From NCBI RefSeq assembly GCF_014646295.1, contig NZ_BMNE01000002.1, positions 1,241,440-1,305,439 on the forward strand: DNA of 64,000 nucleotides. Direction: 5' to 3'. Source of the DNA: Nocardia rhizosphaerihabitans. Lineage in GTDB: Bacteria > Actinomycetota > Actinomycetes > Mycobacteriales > Mycobacteriaceae. The translations under genes were made by a program, and so were the position numbers. Of the stretch, positions 1-8,419 are shown one piece after another. The notes beneath the pieces are model-generated. The model had not been told where the DNA came from. It searched no databases and saw only the letters and a program-made list of their open reading frames with translations. Every line of letters starts with the position of its first letter. Position 1 is the stretch's first letter.

Positions 1-305
1 CCGGTCAGCTGAAGGTCCCCGGCGGCACCGAAGTGCGCACCGCCGCGCCGGGCGCTCCCGAGGCGCCGTCGACAACCACTCCGCGCAAACGTGCCCCCGC
101 CCCGAAGCCCAAGGCGACCCCGGATGCCCCGGCCGAGTCCGATTCCGAACTCGACCTGAGCGACCTCGGCGGCCCGATCCTCACCGTCATGAATCTGCTG
201 ATGCCGCTGGCCCAGGCTCTCGGCATGGACAACGCCGCCATCACCAACCAGCTGATCAACCTGGCCTACACCCTGGTCGGCATGGTCTTCGGCCCGACGA
301 AGTAA
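1..305 (+). CDS. C-terminal end of a hypothetical protein (5' end outside window)
   Basis: The frame is open from the window edge to a TAA stop at 303-305, so this is the tail of a longer gene; the GTG at 33 is probably internal. The visible part is a Pro/Ala/Lys-rich spacer (KRAPAPKPKATPDAPA) and an acidic stretch (ESDSELDLSDL), followed by a hydrophobic C-terminus containing LLMPLAQALGM and LAYTLVGMVFG. I do not recognise the family. The low-complexity linker before a hydrophobic tail would suit a surface or membrane-associated protein, but that is inference. A hairpin follows the stop. Confidence 0.6.
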   Translation, partial: GQLKVPGGTEVRTAAPGAPEAPSTTTPRKRAPAPKPKATPDAPAESDSELDLSDLGGPILTVMNLLMPLAQALGMDNAAITNQLINLAYTLVGMVFGPTK

Positions 306-316
306 CCGAGCGCACC

Positions 317-353
317 CGAAGCCGCCGACTCCGCCCAGGAGCCGGCGGCTTCG
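317..353. terminator. Intrinsic terminator-like hairpin
   Basis: Arms GAAGCCGCCG (318-327) and CGGCGGCTTC (343-352) pair perfectly, and CTCC/GGAG extends the stem towards the loop. It lies just after the stop at 305 and before the cobW-like gene. There is no clear T-run, which is common for actinobacterial terminators. Confidence 0.6.
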
Positions 354-376
354 AGCGTTCGGGCACAATCGGCACA

Positions 377-1405
377 GTGATTCCTGTGGTGATCGTTGCG
401 GGTTTTCTCGGGTCGGGGAAGACGACCCTGCTCAACTATCTGTTGCGCAACAACCGGGGCACCCGGATCGGCGTGGTGGTCAACGACTTCGGTGCGGTGA
501 ACGTCGACGCGATGCTGGTGGCCGGGCAGGTCGACGCGATGGTGTCGCTGGGCAACGGCTGCGTGTGCTGCGCGGTCGACGTGTCCGAGCTCGACGACCT
601 GTTCGCGCGCCTGGCACAGCCGCGCAGCGCCGTCGACGTGATCGTGGTGGAGGCCAGCGGGCTGGCCGAACCACGGAATCTGATCCGGATGGTGGTGGCC
701 AACCCGAATCCGCGGATCGGGTACGGCGGACTGGTCGAGGTCGTCGACGCCGAGCTGTTCGGCGAGACCAGCGCCCAGCACCCCGAGCTGGTGACGCATC
801 TGCGCCTGGCGGATCTGGTGCTGGTGAACAAGGCCGACAGGGTGCCGGCCGACGCGCTGGCCGCACTGCGCGAGCAGATCGCGGGCTGGGTGGGTCAGGT
901 CCCGGTGTACGCGACGACCCACGGCCGCGTCGACCCCGGACTGCTGTTCGACGACCGCGAGCTCGAGCCGCCGAAGGTGGCCCAGCAGTTGAGTTTCGAC
1001 TCCCTGCTCGACGAGCACGACCACGATCACGACGACCCCGACCACCGGCACCTGCACGACGAATACGTCTCGGTGTCGTTCACCAGCAAGCGCCCGCTGA
1101 ACCCCCGTGCCCTGATCGCCTTCCTGGAGGACCCGCCACCGGGCCTGTTCCGCGCCAAGGGCTGCGTGGCCTTCGCGGTAGCGGGGGAGCGGCGCAAATT
1201 CGAGATGCACCTGGTCGGCAGACACGTCGTGTTCACGCCCGGTCCGTGGGCGCGCGGGGAGGAACGCGTGTCGAATCTGGTGCTGATCGGCTCCGGCCTC
1301 GACGCCGACGCGGCACTGGATCGCTTGCACGCCACCGTCTTCGATGGCGACGAACCGATGGACGAGCAGGCGATGCTCGGCGTGTGGCGCTACACCCCGC
1401 AGTGA
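377..1405 (+). CDS. CobW/COG0523-family GTPase (metallochaperone type)
   Basis: G3E GTPase of the CobW/P47K family, 342 residues, the usual length. Visible motifs are a Walker A (GFLGSGKT, residues 9-16), the family metal-binding CXCC (C62, C64, C65) and a NKAD guanine-specificity motif. A His/Asp-rich run around residues 215-228 precedes the CobW C-terminal domain. Members hydrolyse GTP to move Zn, Co or another metal into client proteins. The His-rich run suggests metal buffering, but the metal cannot be read from sequence. The GTG at 377 is the only start that keeps the P-loop at the N-terminus. It converges with moaE 3 bp away. No Zur box was recognised upstream. Confidence 0.85.
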   Translation: MIPVVIVAGFLGSGKTTLLNYLLRNNRGTRIGVVVNDFGAVNVDAMLVAGQVDAMVSLGNGCVCCAVDVSELDDLFARLAQPRSAVDVIVVEASGLAEPRNLIRMVVANPNPRIGYGGLVEVVDAELFGETSAQHPELVTHLRLADLVLVNKADRVPADALAALREQIAGWVGQVPVYATTHGRVDPGLLFDDRELEPPKVAQQLSFDSLLDEHDHDHDDPDHRHLHDEYVSVSFTSKRPLNPRALIAFLEDPPPGLFRAKGCVAFAVAGERRKFEMHLVGRHVVFTPGPWARGEERVSNLVLIGSGLDADAALDRLHATVFDGDEPMDEQAMLGVWRYTPQ

Positions 1406-1408
1406 CGC

Positions 1409-1840
1409 TCAGCCGCAGGCATTGACCCATTCGGACAGGCCGTCGGCGAAGAGCTGCCGCTTCCAGATCGGCACCTCGTGCTTGATCCGATCGACGAGTT
1501 CGGCGCAGACGGTGAACGCTTCGGCCCGATGCGGCGCGGCCACCGCGACGACGATCGCCAGATCACCGATGGTGAGCGAACCGATGCGATGGGTCGCGGC
1601 GACCGGAAGCCCGTGCGCGGCGGCGACTTCGGCACAGATGGCATTCAGGAACCGCTCGGCCTGCGGGTGCGCGGAGTACTCCAGCGAGGTGACGGCCTGG
1701 CCGCTGTCGTGATTGCGCACCTTGCCGGTGAAGACGACGACAGCGCCGAATTCCGGTCCGTCGACGGCACTTTCGACGGCGATGGGATCGAGCGCCTGAT
1801 CGCTGATCGCGGTCAGGCGCACCGCGCCGTGGTCATTCAT
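1409..1840 (-). CDS. moaE: Molybdopterin synthase catalytic subunit MoaE
   Basis: Large subunit of molybdopterin synthase. It transfers sulfur from the MoaD thiocarboxylate onto cyclic pyranopterin monophosphate to make molybdopterin. The 143-residue protein has typical length and MoaE landmarks: GAVVVFTGKVRNHD near residue 35, the SLEYSAHPQAE segment, and the C-terminal catalytic block IKHEVPIWKRQLFADG with its conserved lysines. It overlaps the end of the upstream moaC-moaB fusion by 8 bp, so the two are probably translationally coupled as the last genes of a moeA-moaCB-moaE operon. Confidence 0.93.
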   Translation of the reverse strand: MNDHGAVRLTAISDQALDPIAVESAVDGPEFGAVVVFTGKVRNHDSGQAVTSLEYSAHPQAERFLNAICAEVAAAHGLPVAATHRIGSLTIGDLAIVVAVAAPHRAEAFTVCAELVDRIKHEVPIWKRQLFADGLSEWVNACG

Positions 1841-2867
1841 GGTCGCCGCCTCCGGCTACTTGCGCGAGCAGATGGTCCAACAGTGGTTCCAGGACCGCGA
1901 TTCCGTCCTTCACCCCGCCCGGCGATCCGGGCAGGTTGACCACGACGGTGTGGCCCGCCAGCCCCGCGACACCCCGGCTGAGCGCGGCGAGCGGGAACTT
2001 CGCGGTGCCACGCTGCCGGATGGCATCGGCGACACCGGGCAGTTCGCGGTCGAGTACGGCGCGGGTCGCCTCGGGGGTGGCATCGGTGGGGGAGGCGCCG
2101 GTGCCGCCGGTGGTGATCACCAGCGCGGGTCCGCCGAGCAGCGCGTCGGCCAGGCCGGCCGCGATGTCGGCATCGGCGTACACGAGCGGGCCGCGCACCG
2201 AGAAGCCTTGTGCTGTCAGCCATTCGGCGAGCACGGGTCCGGTGGTGTCGACGCGGGTACCCGCCGCCGCACCGGTGGACGCGACCACGACCACCGCGGA
2301 GCGCGAATCACGCACGGACGCAGCCTGTCCCGCATCCGGCACGGATCCGCTGTCGACCTGGGCCAACCGGCTCAGCGCCTCGCCGGAAGGTTCCGTCTCC
2401 GGCCGCACCCAATGTCCGTGCTTACCACCTTCTTTGGTGAGCAGCCGCACTCCGTTCATCACCGCGGCGGGATCAACGGCCTTGACCATGTCGTGCAGCG
2501 TGAGCCCCGCGACGGCGACGGCGGTCAGCGCCTCCATCTCGACCCCGGTCGGCCCGGTGGTCTTCGCGGTCGCCTCCACCGTGATGGTCGTCTCGGTGAA
2601 CCCGAATTCCACCTTCACCGACGACAGCGCCAGCTGATGACACAGCGGGATCAGCTCGGAAGTCTTCTTGGCACCGGCGATTCCGGCCAGCCGCGCGGTC
2701 GAGAGCACGTCCGCCTTGGGCATCCCCTCGGCGCGGACGAGCGCGACCACCTCGGCGGTGGTCTGTAATTCTCCTGCGGCAACGGCGATCCGGGCGGTGT
2801 CGGCTTTGGCGCTGACATCGACCATGCGTGCCCGACCCTCGCGGTCGACGTGGGACAACTCGCTCAT
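1833..2867 (-). CDS. Bifunctional MoaC-MoaB/MogA fusion (cyclic pyranopterin monophosphate synthase / molybdopterin adenylyltransferase-like)
   Basis: One 344-residue reading frame carries two molybdenum cofactor enzymes. Residues 1 to about 158 are MoaC (MVDVSAK start block, PLCHQL, GVEMEALTAV, the DMVKAVD catalytic segment, KEGGKHG end). Residues about 185-340 are MoaB/MogA (VVVASTGAAAGTRVDTTGP, TTGGTGASPTDATPEAT, NLPGSPGGV). MoaC converts the MoaA product to cyclic pyranopterin monophosphate; MogA-type domains adenylylate molybdopterin before molybdate insertion. The fusion brings an early and a late step together. It starts inside the moeA stop (ATGA overlap, 4 bp). Similar fusions are known in actinobacteria. 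Confidence 0.92.
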   Translation of the reverse strand: MSELSHVDREGRARMVDVSAKADTARIAVAAGELQTTAEVVALVRAEGMPKADVLSTARLAGIAGAKKTSELIPLCHQLALSSVKVEFGFTETTITVEATAKTTGPTGVEMEALTAVAVAGLTLHDMVKAVDPAAVMNGVRLLTKEGGKHGHWVRPETEPSGEALSRLAQVDSGSVPDAGQAASVRDSRSAVVVVASTGAAAGTRVDTTGPVLAEWLTAQGFSVRGPLVYADADIAAGLADALLGGPALVITTGGTGASPTDATPEATRAVLDRELPGVADAIRQRGTAKFPLAALSRGVAGLAGHTVVVNLPGSPGGVKDGIAVLEPLLDHLLAQVAGGGDHE

Positions 2868-4069
2868 AGTCTCAAGATTCGCACAGTGGCACCCGCGGGC
2901 AGCGAGGTGACCTCGGCGGGCACATCCACCAGCACATCGGCCCAGGCCATGCCGGCGATGAGATGGGAGCCGGGGCCCGAGACGACCTCGACGCCGTCGT
3001 CGGTCACCAGGCCGCGCAGATACTGACGCCGTCCGGCGGGGGAGCGCACCGGCGTCAGCAAGGTCACCTCGGCGGTGCCGGGCGCGGGCAGCCCGCCCAG
3101 CGCGCGCACCACATCGCGGGCGAACACCGTGTAGGAGACCGTCGTGCTCACCGGATTCCCGGGGAAACTCAGCACGGGCACACCGTCGACGACCGTGTAT
3201 CCCTGTGGTCCGCCGGGTTGCACCGCGACCGAACCGAAGGTGCCGCCGAGCGGTTCCAGCACATCCTTGACGACCTCGAAATCGCCCTTGGACACCCCGC
3301 CGGAGGTGAAGACGAGATCGGCGGCGGCGACCGCGGCGCGCAGCACGGCGGTGAACTCCGCCGGATCGTCGGTGCTGTGGGCGACGTCGACGACCTCGAC
3401 CCCGTCGGCCCGCAAAGCAGCGGCCAGCGCGATCCCGTTCGAGTTGTAGATCTGGCCCGGCGCGAGTTCCGCCCCGGCGGGCTGGAGTTCGTCGCCGGTG
3501 GTGATACAGACCGCGCGTAGTCGGCTCAGCACCGGCACGCTCGGCAGGCCGACGGCGGCCAGCGCGGCGATGTGCCGGGGCGCCACCACGGTGCCCGCCT
3601 TGGCTACCAGCTCACCGGCGCGCACATCGGTGCCCGCCTCCCGCACGAACTCGCCGCGACCGCGACCACGCTCGACCACGATCCGGCCCGCACCCGCCTG
3701 CACGTCCTCGACCGGGACGACACAGTCGGCGCCGGGCGGAATCGGCGCACCGGTCATCACCTTGAGCGCCGAACCCGCCGGCAGCGCCGTTGTTCCCGGT
3801 TTGCCCGCCGCGACGACACCGGCGACCGGCAAGGTCACCGGGGTGACGGCGACATCGGCGGCACGCACCGCGTACCCGTCCATCGCCGAGTTCCGGAACA
3901 CCGGGAGGTCGATGGGCGAGAGCACATCGGCCGAGAGCACCCGGCCGAGCGCAGCGGGCACCGGCACCTGTTCGTCGGCGCGGTCGGCGAGGTGGGCCAG
4001 CAGCGCGGCGACGGTGTCGCGGTACTCGTCGACGCTGCGCGCCGACGTGGTGGCGGGCCGGGGAGTCAT
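2864..4069 (-). CDS. moeA: Molybdopterin molybdotransferase MoeA
   Basis: Inserts molybdate into adenylylated molybdopterin to give active cofactor. The 401-residue length is standard. It shows the MoeA N-terminal signature around residues 55-75 (DLPVFRNSAMDGYAVRAAD), the MTGAPIPPGADCVVPVED block, the MoaB-like domain with TSGGVSKGDFE and LSFPGNPVST, and a C-terminal beta domain. First gene of the minus-strand cofactor operon; the next gene overlaps it by 4 bp. It is divergent from moaA, leaving about 142 bp for both promoters. Confidence 0.95.
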   Translation of the reverse strand: MTPRPATTSARSVDEYRDTVAALLAHLADRADEQVPVPAALGRVLSADVLSPIDLPVFRNSAMDGYAVRAADVAVTPVTLPVAGVVAAGKPGTTALPAGSALKVMTGAPIPPGADCVVPVEDVQAGAGRIVVERGRGRGEFVREAGTDVRAGELVAKAGTVVAPRHIAALAAVGLPSVPVLSRLRAVCITTGDELQPAGAELAPGQIYNSNGIALAAALRADGVEVVDVAHSTDDPAEFTAVLRAAVAAADLVFTSGGVSKGDFEVVKDVLEPLGGTFGSVAVQPGGPQGYTVVDGVPVLSFPGNPVSTTVSYTVFARDVVRALGGLPAPGTAEVTLLTPVRSPAGRRQYLRGLVTDDGVEVVSGPGSHLIAGMAWADVLVDVPAEVTSLPAGATVRILRL

Positions 4070-4201
4070 GCTGCCAGCCTAATCGCCGTCCGACCGGCGA
4101 GTTCTTCCCGCATCGCTCACAGAGTCCGAGCGGGCGTGGTGAGCTGTCGACTTCGTGACAGATCGGTGCTCCGCACGGTTCGCGCCCGGCTCGACGAGTC
4201 A

Positions 4202-4214
4202 TACTGTAGGAATG
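4202..4214 (+). promoter_or_regulatory. Putative -10 element giving a leaderless moaA transcript
   Basis: TACTGT at 4202-4207 fits the TANNNT -10 consensus of actinobacterial housekeeping promoters. It lies 4 bases before the preferred ATG at 4212, and there is no convincing Shine-Dalgarno. This supports a leaderless mRNA starting at or near the ATG. Inference from spacing only. Confidence 0.4.
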
Positions 4215-5270
4215 ACGCTGGTCGAAATGGGGATACCCGCTGTGCGATCGGAGCGGCCTTCCCTGGACGGCCGGCCCGATACGCCGCTCCTCGTCGATCG
4301 CTTCGGCCGGGTCGCGCGCGATCTACGGGTCTCCATCACCGAGAAGTGCTCCCTGCGCTGTACCTATTGCATGCCCGAGGAAGGGCTGCCGCCGATCCCG
4401 CGCGAGGAGCTGCTCAGTGCCGACGAGATCGTGCGGTTGGTCTCGCTCGCCGTCCGCGAACTCGGCGTGCGTGAGGTGCGCTTCACCGGCGGCGAGCCAC
4501 TGATGCGCCGCGAGCTCGAGGAGATCATCGCGGGCTGTCACGCGGCCGTGCCGGGCACGCCACTGGCGATGACGACCAACGGCGTCGGCCTCGAACACCG
4601 CGCGCACGCACTCGCGAAGGCGGGCCTGAGCAGGGTCAACGTCTCCCTCGACACCGTCGACCGGGAAGATTTCACCCGGCTGACCCGCCGTGACCGGCTC
4701 GAGTCGGTGCTCAACGGCATCCGCGTCGCCCGCGATGCCGGCCTGGCTCCGGTGAAGGTGAACGCGGTCCTGATGCGCCAGAACCTGGCCGGTGCGCCGG
4801 ACCTGCTCGCGTGGTGCCTGGCCGAACAGTGCGAGCTGCGGTTCATCGAGGAGATGCCGCTCGACGCCGACCACGAGTGGGCGCGCACCAACATGGTGAC
4901 CGCGGCCGACCTCCTGGAGGTGCTCGGCGAGCGGTTCGCCCTCACCGAGGTCGGTCGCTCCGATCCCTCGGCGCCGGCCGAGAAGTGGCTGGTCGACGGC
5001 GGACCGGCGACGGTCGGCATCATCGCCACCGTCACCCGTAAGTTCTGCGACAGCTGCGACCGCACCCGGCTCACCGCCGACGGCATGCTGCGCTCGTGCC
5101 TGTTCAGCGACCAGGAGTTCGACGTGCGGACCGCGCTGCGCGCCGGCGCCGACGACGACGAGGTCGCCGAGCTGTGGCGCGGCGCGATGTGGCAGAAATG
5201 GGCTGGTCACGGCATCGACGCCGCCGGCTTCGTCCCCCCGGAACGCACGATGGGAGCCATCGGTGGTTGA
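4212..5270 (+). CDS. moaA: GTP 3',8-cyclase MoaA (radical SAM)
   Basis: Radical SAM enzyme that starts molybdenum cofactor synthesis by rearranging GTP. The N-terminal CX3CX2C cluster is at C46, C50 and C53 (KCSLRCTYC), [11 protein letters not shown] follows, the second cluster is [18 protein letters not shown], and the conserved C-terminal GG required for activity is present. The ATG at 4212 (352 residues) is chosen over a GTG 57 bp upstream because it gives the usual N-terminus and sits on a -10-like element. The stop overlaps the moaD start by 8 bp. Confidence 0.94.
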   Translation: MTLVEMGIPAVRSERPSLDGRPDTPLLVDRFGRVARDLRVSITEKCSLRCTYCMPEEGLPPIPREELLSADEIVRLVSLAVRELGVREVRFTGGEPLMRRELEEIIAGCHAAVPGTPLAMTTNGVGLEHRAHALAKAGLSRVNVSLDTVDREDFTRLTRRDRLESVLNGIRVARDAGLAPVKVNAVLMRQNLAGAPDLLAWCLAEQCELRFIEEMPLDADHEWARTNMVTAADLLEVLGERFALTEVGRSDPSAPAEKWLVDGGPATVGIIATVTRKFCDSCDRTRLTADGMLRSCLFSDQEFDVRTALRAGADDDEVAELWRGAMWQKWAGHGIDAAGFVPPERTMGAIGG

Positions 5271-5505
5271 GGTCCGCTACTTCGCCGCGATCGCCGACGC
5301 CGTCGGCAAGAACACCGAATCACTCGAACTCCCGCCCGGCGCGACCGTCGCCGACCTGCGCGCCACCCTCGCCGCCACCTACGGCTCCGAGGTCGACTCC
5401 CTCGTCGGCGTCTGCGCTTTCCTGATCGGCGACGAACTCACCCGCGACCCGTCGGCCATGCTCCGCGACCGTGTCGACGTCCTGCCCCCGTTCGCGGGCG
5501 GCTAG
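5263..5505 (+). CDS. moaD: Molybdopterin synthase sulfur carrier subunit MoaD
   Basis: Ubiquitin-like 80-residue sulfur carrier ending in the diagnostic Gly-Gly (PPFAGG), which is adenylated and thiocarboxylated before donating sulfur to MoaE. The [14 protein letters not shown] opening and the DVLPPFAGG end are typical of MoaD/ThiS. The GTG at 5263 overlaps the moaA stop, giving an moaA-moaD couple on plus while moaE, moaCB and moeA face the other way. No MoeB-like activator gene is in the window. Confidence 0.92.
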   Translation: MVEVRYFAAIADAVGKNTESLELPPGATVADLRATLAATYGSEVDSLVGVCAFLIGDELTRDPSAMLRDRVDVLPPFAGG

Positions 5506-5509
5506 CCAG

Positions 5510-5878
5510 ATGGTGCAGAGCAAAGCCCCCGACGTCCCCGCCTACCTGGCCGAACTCCCGGACGAGCGACGTGCGGCGCTGACCCGGCTGCGCGAGCTGT
5601 GTCTGGCCGAGCTACCCGGATTCACCGAGGTCATGGCCCACGGCATGCCCGGCTACGAACGCGACGGCGTCGGCGAGATCGCCTTCGCCAGCCAGAAGCA
5701 GTACATCTCCTTCTACCTGCTGCGTTCCGACATCCGCGCCGCCTTCGACGACCGCCTGTCAGCCCACGACATGGGCAAAGGCTGCCTCCGGTTCCGCAAC
5801 CCGGCCGAGATCGACTTCGACCTGGTGCGAGACCTCTTGCGCGCCACCGCCTCCGGCGACGGCGCCGTCATCTGCTGA
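5510..5878 (+). CDS. DUF1801 (YdhG-like) domain protein
   Basis: Small cytoplasmic protein of 122 residues. It resembles DUF1801/YdhG-type proteins: VPAYLAELPDERRAALTRLREL opens like the family, with the core GMPGYERDG, QKQYISFYLL and MGKGCLRFRN. The molecular function of the family is not established. The ATG at 5510 lies 4 bp after the moaD stop and is preferred over an in-frame GTG overlapping moaD. It may be co-transcribed with moaAD but has no obvious role in cofactor synthesis. Confidence 0.75.
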   Translation: MVQSKAPDVPAYLAELPDERRAALTRLRELCLAELPGFTEVMAHGMPGYERDGVGEIAFASQKQYISFYLLRSDIRAAFDDRLSAHDMGKGCLRFRNPAEIDFDLVRDLLRATASGDGAVIC

Positions 5879-5885
5879 ACCGGGC

Positions 5886-6710
5886 TCAGCGCCACCAGGT
5901 GTCGAGGGGGGTGACCGGGACGGTGCGCTTGTGCCGGGTGTTGGTGAAGATCGACTCGACGCGGGCGGCGACCTCCGGGGTGACGTCCTTGCCCTCGAGG
6001 TAGTCGTCGATTTCGGCGTAGCGCAGGCCGAGAGCTTCCTCGTCGGGCAGGGCGGGCCGGTCGTCCTCGAGGTCGGCGGTGGGGACCTTGGACCAGATGC
6101 TCGACGGTGCGCCCAGTTCCTGCAGCAGGGCCGCGCCCTGCCGCTTGGTGAGACCGGTGAGCGGGGTCATGTCGACGCCGCCGTCACCGAACTTGGTGAA
6201 GAACCCGGTGACCGCCTCGGCGGCGTGATCGGTGCCGACCACCAGCAGATTCTCCTGCCCGGCCAGCGCGTACTGGGCGACCATCCGCTCACGGGCCTTG
6301 ATATTGCCGCGCACGAAATCGCGCAGCCGCTCGTGGTCGAGGGCGCCGGCGACCTCGGCCGCCACCGAGTCGGCGCCGGGCCGGATGTTCACCACGACCG
6401 ACCGATCCGGGTCGACGAAGTTCAGGGCGACCTGCGCGTCGTGCTCGTCGGCCTGCACACCATAGGGCAGGCGCACCGCGAGGAACTTCGCCTCGACGCC
6501 GTCGGCGCGTAGCTCCTCGACGGCGAGCTGGCACAGCCTGCCCGCGAGCGCACTGTCCTGGCCGCCGCTGATGCCGAGGACGAAGCCTTCGGCGGGGGTG
6601 GAGTTCAGATAGTCCTTGAGGAAGTCGACGCGACGGCGGACCTCCTGCTTCGGCTCGATCTCCGGCAGCACGCCCAACTCGGCGATGATCTGTTCACGCA
6701 GTGTCCCCAT
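5886..6710 (-). CDS. nadE: NH3-dependent NAD+ synthetase
   Basis: Makes NAD+ from deamido-NAD+, ATP and ammonia. The 274-residue protein has the PP-loop [11 protein letters not shown] near residues 49-59, the [22 protein letters not shown] block and [12 protein letters not shown], all typical of the short NadE. It lacks the N-terminal glutaminase domain of the mycobacterial form, so it is the ammonia-using type. The ATG at 6710 is clear. It ends 7 bp from the convergent DUF1801 gene, and the TetR gene sits 6 bp upstream on the same strand. Confidence 0.94.
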   Translation of the reverse strand: MGTLREQIIAELGVLPEIEPKQEVRRRVDFLKDYLNSTPAEGFVLGISGGQDSALAGRLCQLAVEELRADGVEAKFLAVRLPYGVQADEHDAQVALNFVDPDRSVVVNIRPGADSVAAEVAGALDHERLRDFVRGNIKARERMVAQYALAGQENLLVVGTDHAAEAVTGFFTKFGDGGVDMTPLTGLTKRQGAALLQELGAPSSIWSKVPTADLEDDRPALPDEEALGLRYAEIDDYLEGKDVTPEVAARVESIFTNTRHKRTVPVTPLDTWWR

Positions 6711-6716
6711 GCCGCC

Positions 6717-7373
6717 TCACTCTACTTGTGCCCCAGCCGAAACGACCCGGCGAACGAGCCATTCCCAGTTGTCGCCGATCTGAGCACGGGTATAGCCGAG
6801 GATGGCGATCTGGTGAATGACCAGTGCCGCCGACAGCGTCGCCAGCAGCGAGTCGGCGATCAGCGGCAGCTCCCCGGTCACCCCGGCCGCGCGCAACAAC
6901 AGCACGACATGCGCCTTGTGCAGGCCGTACGGACCACCGCCGAAACGCCCCTTCTCCTCGGCGGCCCGGTGCAGATCGCTCTCGACCTCGATGTCGAGCA
7001 GCCGGGTCCGCCCGAACGCGATCAGCCGATCGACCGGCCTCGCGTCCGGGCCGAGCGGGGCTGGTCCGAACATGAACGCGGCCTGGAACTTCTGTTCGGA
7101 GTGGTCGAGCAGGGCCAGCATCAGCCCGGTGCGATTGCCGAACCGGCGGAAGACGGTGCCCTTGCCGACGCCGGCACGCTTGGCGACGGCATCCATCGTC
7201 AGCCCGGCGACCCCGTGCTCGCGCACCAACTGCTGGGCCGCGTCGAGCAGCAGCGCCCGGTTGCGGGCGGCGTCGGCGCGCTCGATCGGCTCGGCATTGC
7301 CGGGCAGCGGTTGCCCGATCGGCAGCAACGGCGGCCCGTCCGACCTGGGTGTGCTGGAGCTCACGCCGTTCAC
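6717..7373 (-). CDS. TetR-family transcriptional regulator
   Basis: 218-residue regulator with an N-terminal helix-turn-helix at about residues 38-85 (LLLDAAQQLVREHGVAGLTMDAVAKRAGV split across the helices, then GKGTVFRRFGNRTGLM) and a variable ligand-binding C-terminal domain. The first 30 residues are Pro/Ser-rich and may be mis-started; the GTG at 7373 is used. It is divergent from the FMN reductase gene with a TAANCGGAC inverted repeat between them, so it probably represses that gene and itself. In M. tuberculosis the equivalent neighbours are Rv3055 and Rv3054c. Confidence 0.9.
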   Translation of the reverse strand: MNGVSSSTPRSDGPPLLPIGQPLPGNAEPIERADAARNRALLLDAAQQLVREHGVAGLTMDAVAKRAGVGKGTVFRRFGNRTGLMLALLDHSEQKFQAAFMFGPAPLGPDARPVDRLIAFGRTRLLDIEVESDLHRAAEEKGRFGGGPYGLHKAHVVLLLRAAGVTGELPLIADSLLATLSAALVIHQIAILGYTRAQIGDNWEWLVRRVVSAGAQVE

Positions 7374-7390
7374 ACGTCCTCCGCGGGAAG

Positions 7391-7412
7391 TAATCGGACT
7401 GGGGTCCGGTTA
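7391..7412. promoter_or_regulatory. Inverted-repeat operator between TetR gene and FMN reductase
   Basis: Arms TAATCGGAC (7391-7399) and GTCCGGTTA (7404-7412) match at 8 of 9 positions around a 4-bp TGGG centre. The site lies in the divergent intergenic region, 18 bp upstream of the TetR start codon and 48 bp upstream of the reductase. Size and position fit a TetR dimer operator; the assignment is inferred. Confidence 0.6.
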
Positions 7413-7460
7413 ATGTCGGGTGAAACTTCGATCATCCCACTGAGTACACCAGGAGTCGTC

Positions 7461-8030
7461 ATGGCCGGGACCCGCATCCTCACTCTCGTCGGAAGCCTGC
7501 GCGCGGGCTCGATCAACCGCAGGCTCGCCGAGGCTGCCGTGCAGACCGCGCCGGACGGCGTCGAGATCGCGATCTACGAGGGTCTCGCCGAGATCCCCTT
7601 CTACAACGAGGACCTGGATGTCCCCGGCTCGGTTCCCGCGCAGGCCCAGGCGCTGCGCGAGGCCGTCGCCGCGGCCGATGGCATCCTGCTGGTCACCCCC
7701 GAATACAACGGCACCCTGCCCGCCGTGCTGAAGAACGCCATCGACTGGGCCTCGCGCCCGTACGGCGTCGGCGCGATCAAGGGCAAGCCGGTCGCCGTCG
7801 TGAGCGCCTCGATCAGCCCGCGGGCGGCCGAGTGGGCCCACGGTGACGCGGTCAAGGCGGTCGGTGTCGCGGGCGGTGTCGTCGTCGAGACAGCCACCGC
7901 GCGGTTCGGCACCATCGGCGAGCGTTTCGGTCAGACCCACCCGGCCCAGGACGCCGAGGCGCTGACCCAGCTCGGCGCCACCGTCCACGAGCTGGTCTCC
8001 GCTGCACACGGCGAGCTCGTCACGGCGTAA
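7461..8030 (+). CDS. NADPH-dependent FMN reductase (flavodoxin-like fold)
   Basis: 189-residue flavoprotein of the NADPH-dependent FMN reductase family. The N-terminal phosphate loop is GSLRAGSINRRLAEAA (from residue 10); PEYNGTLPAVLKNAIDWASRP is the family signature near residues 80-100. Such enzymes reduce FMN or quinones with NADPH. An AGGAG site at 7451 precedes the ATG at 7461 by a good distance; the longer in-frame extension runs back through the divergent regulator and is not real. Followed by a hairpin and then the nrdHIE promoter. Confidence 0.9.
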   Translation: MAGTRILTLVGSLRAGSINRRLAEAAVQTAPDGVEIAIYEGLAEIPFYNEDLDVPGSVPAQAQALREAVAAADGILLVTPEYNGTLPAVLKNAIDWASRPYGVGAIKGKPVAVVSASISPRAAEWAHGDAVKAVGVAGGVVVETATARFGTIGERFGQTHPAQDAEALTQLGATVHELVSAAHGELVTA

Positions 8031-8049
8031 GCTGTCGGTCGGCTCGAAC

Positions 8050-8082
8050 GGGGCGTCGCATCCATCGCGGAGGCGACGCCCC
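8050..8082. terminator. Terminator hairpin after FMN reductase
   Basis: GGGGCGTCGC (8050-8059) pairs perfectly with GCGACGCCCC (8073-8082) across a 13-base loop, with a weak T-containing tail. It separates the reductase transcript from nrdHIE. Confidence 0.65.
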
Positions 8083-8208
8083 TTCGCTGTCTGCGAAGTT
8101 TGCTGAAGACTCGCCGGGATGCAAAATCGTGATCTGGGCCACTGTTTTCCCAGCGTGTCGATCGCGCGTCCTGGGACTTACCGCGTCGGAATTACATCTG
8201 TGCGACTC

Positions 8209-8254
8209 GCAACACCTTGTGTTGTTCCAATCTGTCGGCCACTAGGTGTAGTGT
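8209..8254 (+). promoter_or_regulatory. Tandem NrdR-like boxes upstream of nrdHIE
   Basis: Box 1 is the palindrome CAACAC-CTT-GTGTTG (8210-8224); box 2 is CACTA-GGTG-TAGTG (8240-8253). Their centres are about 30 bp apart, close to the three-turn spacing of NrdR box pairs. Box 2 contains TAGTGT (8249-8254), a good -10 element, so bound NrdR would block the promoter. The 389-bp gap 8031-8419 otherwise holds the terminator and an untranslated leader of about 160 bases. The nrdF promoter carries a matching pair. No nrdR gene is in the window. Confidence 0.75.
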
Positions 8255-8419
8255 CTCCAGTACTGGAAGACGGTGTGAAGCCACCACTGATCGGGCCCAA
8301 GGGAAGGGGTTACGAGCAGGGCTTTCTTCGCCAGATCCAGGAGTTTGCGCAGCATCACCGTTCGTGCACTGCATACGGATCACAGGCTGTGGATCAGGCA
8401 TAGGAGAGAGGGACTCTAG

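Noticed and set aside
8119..8403. 94-residue frame upstream of nrdH
   Set aside because: It overlaps the NrdR boxes and promoter, has no ribosome site and no family resemblance.
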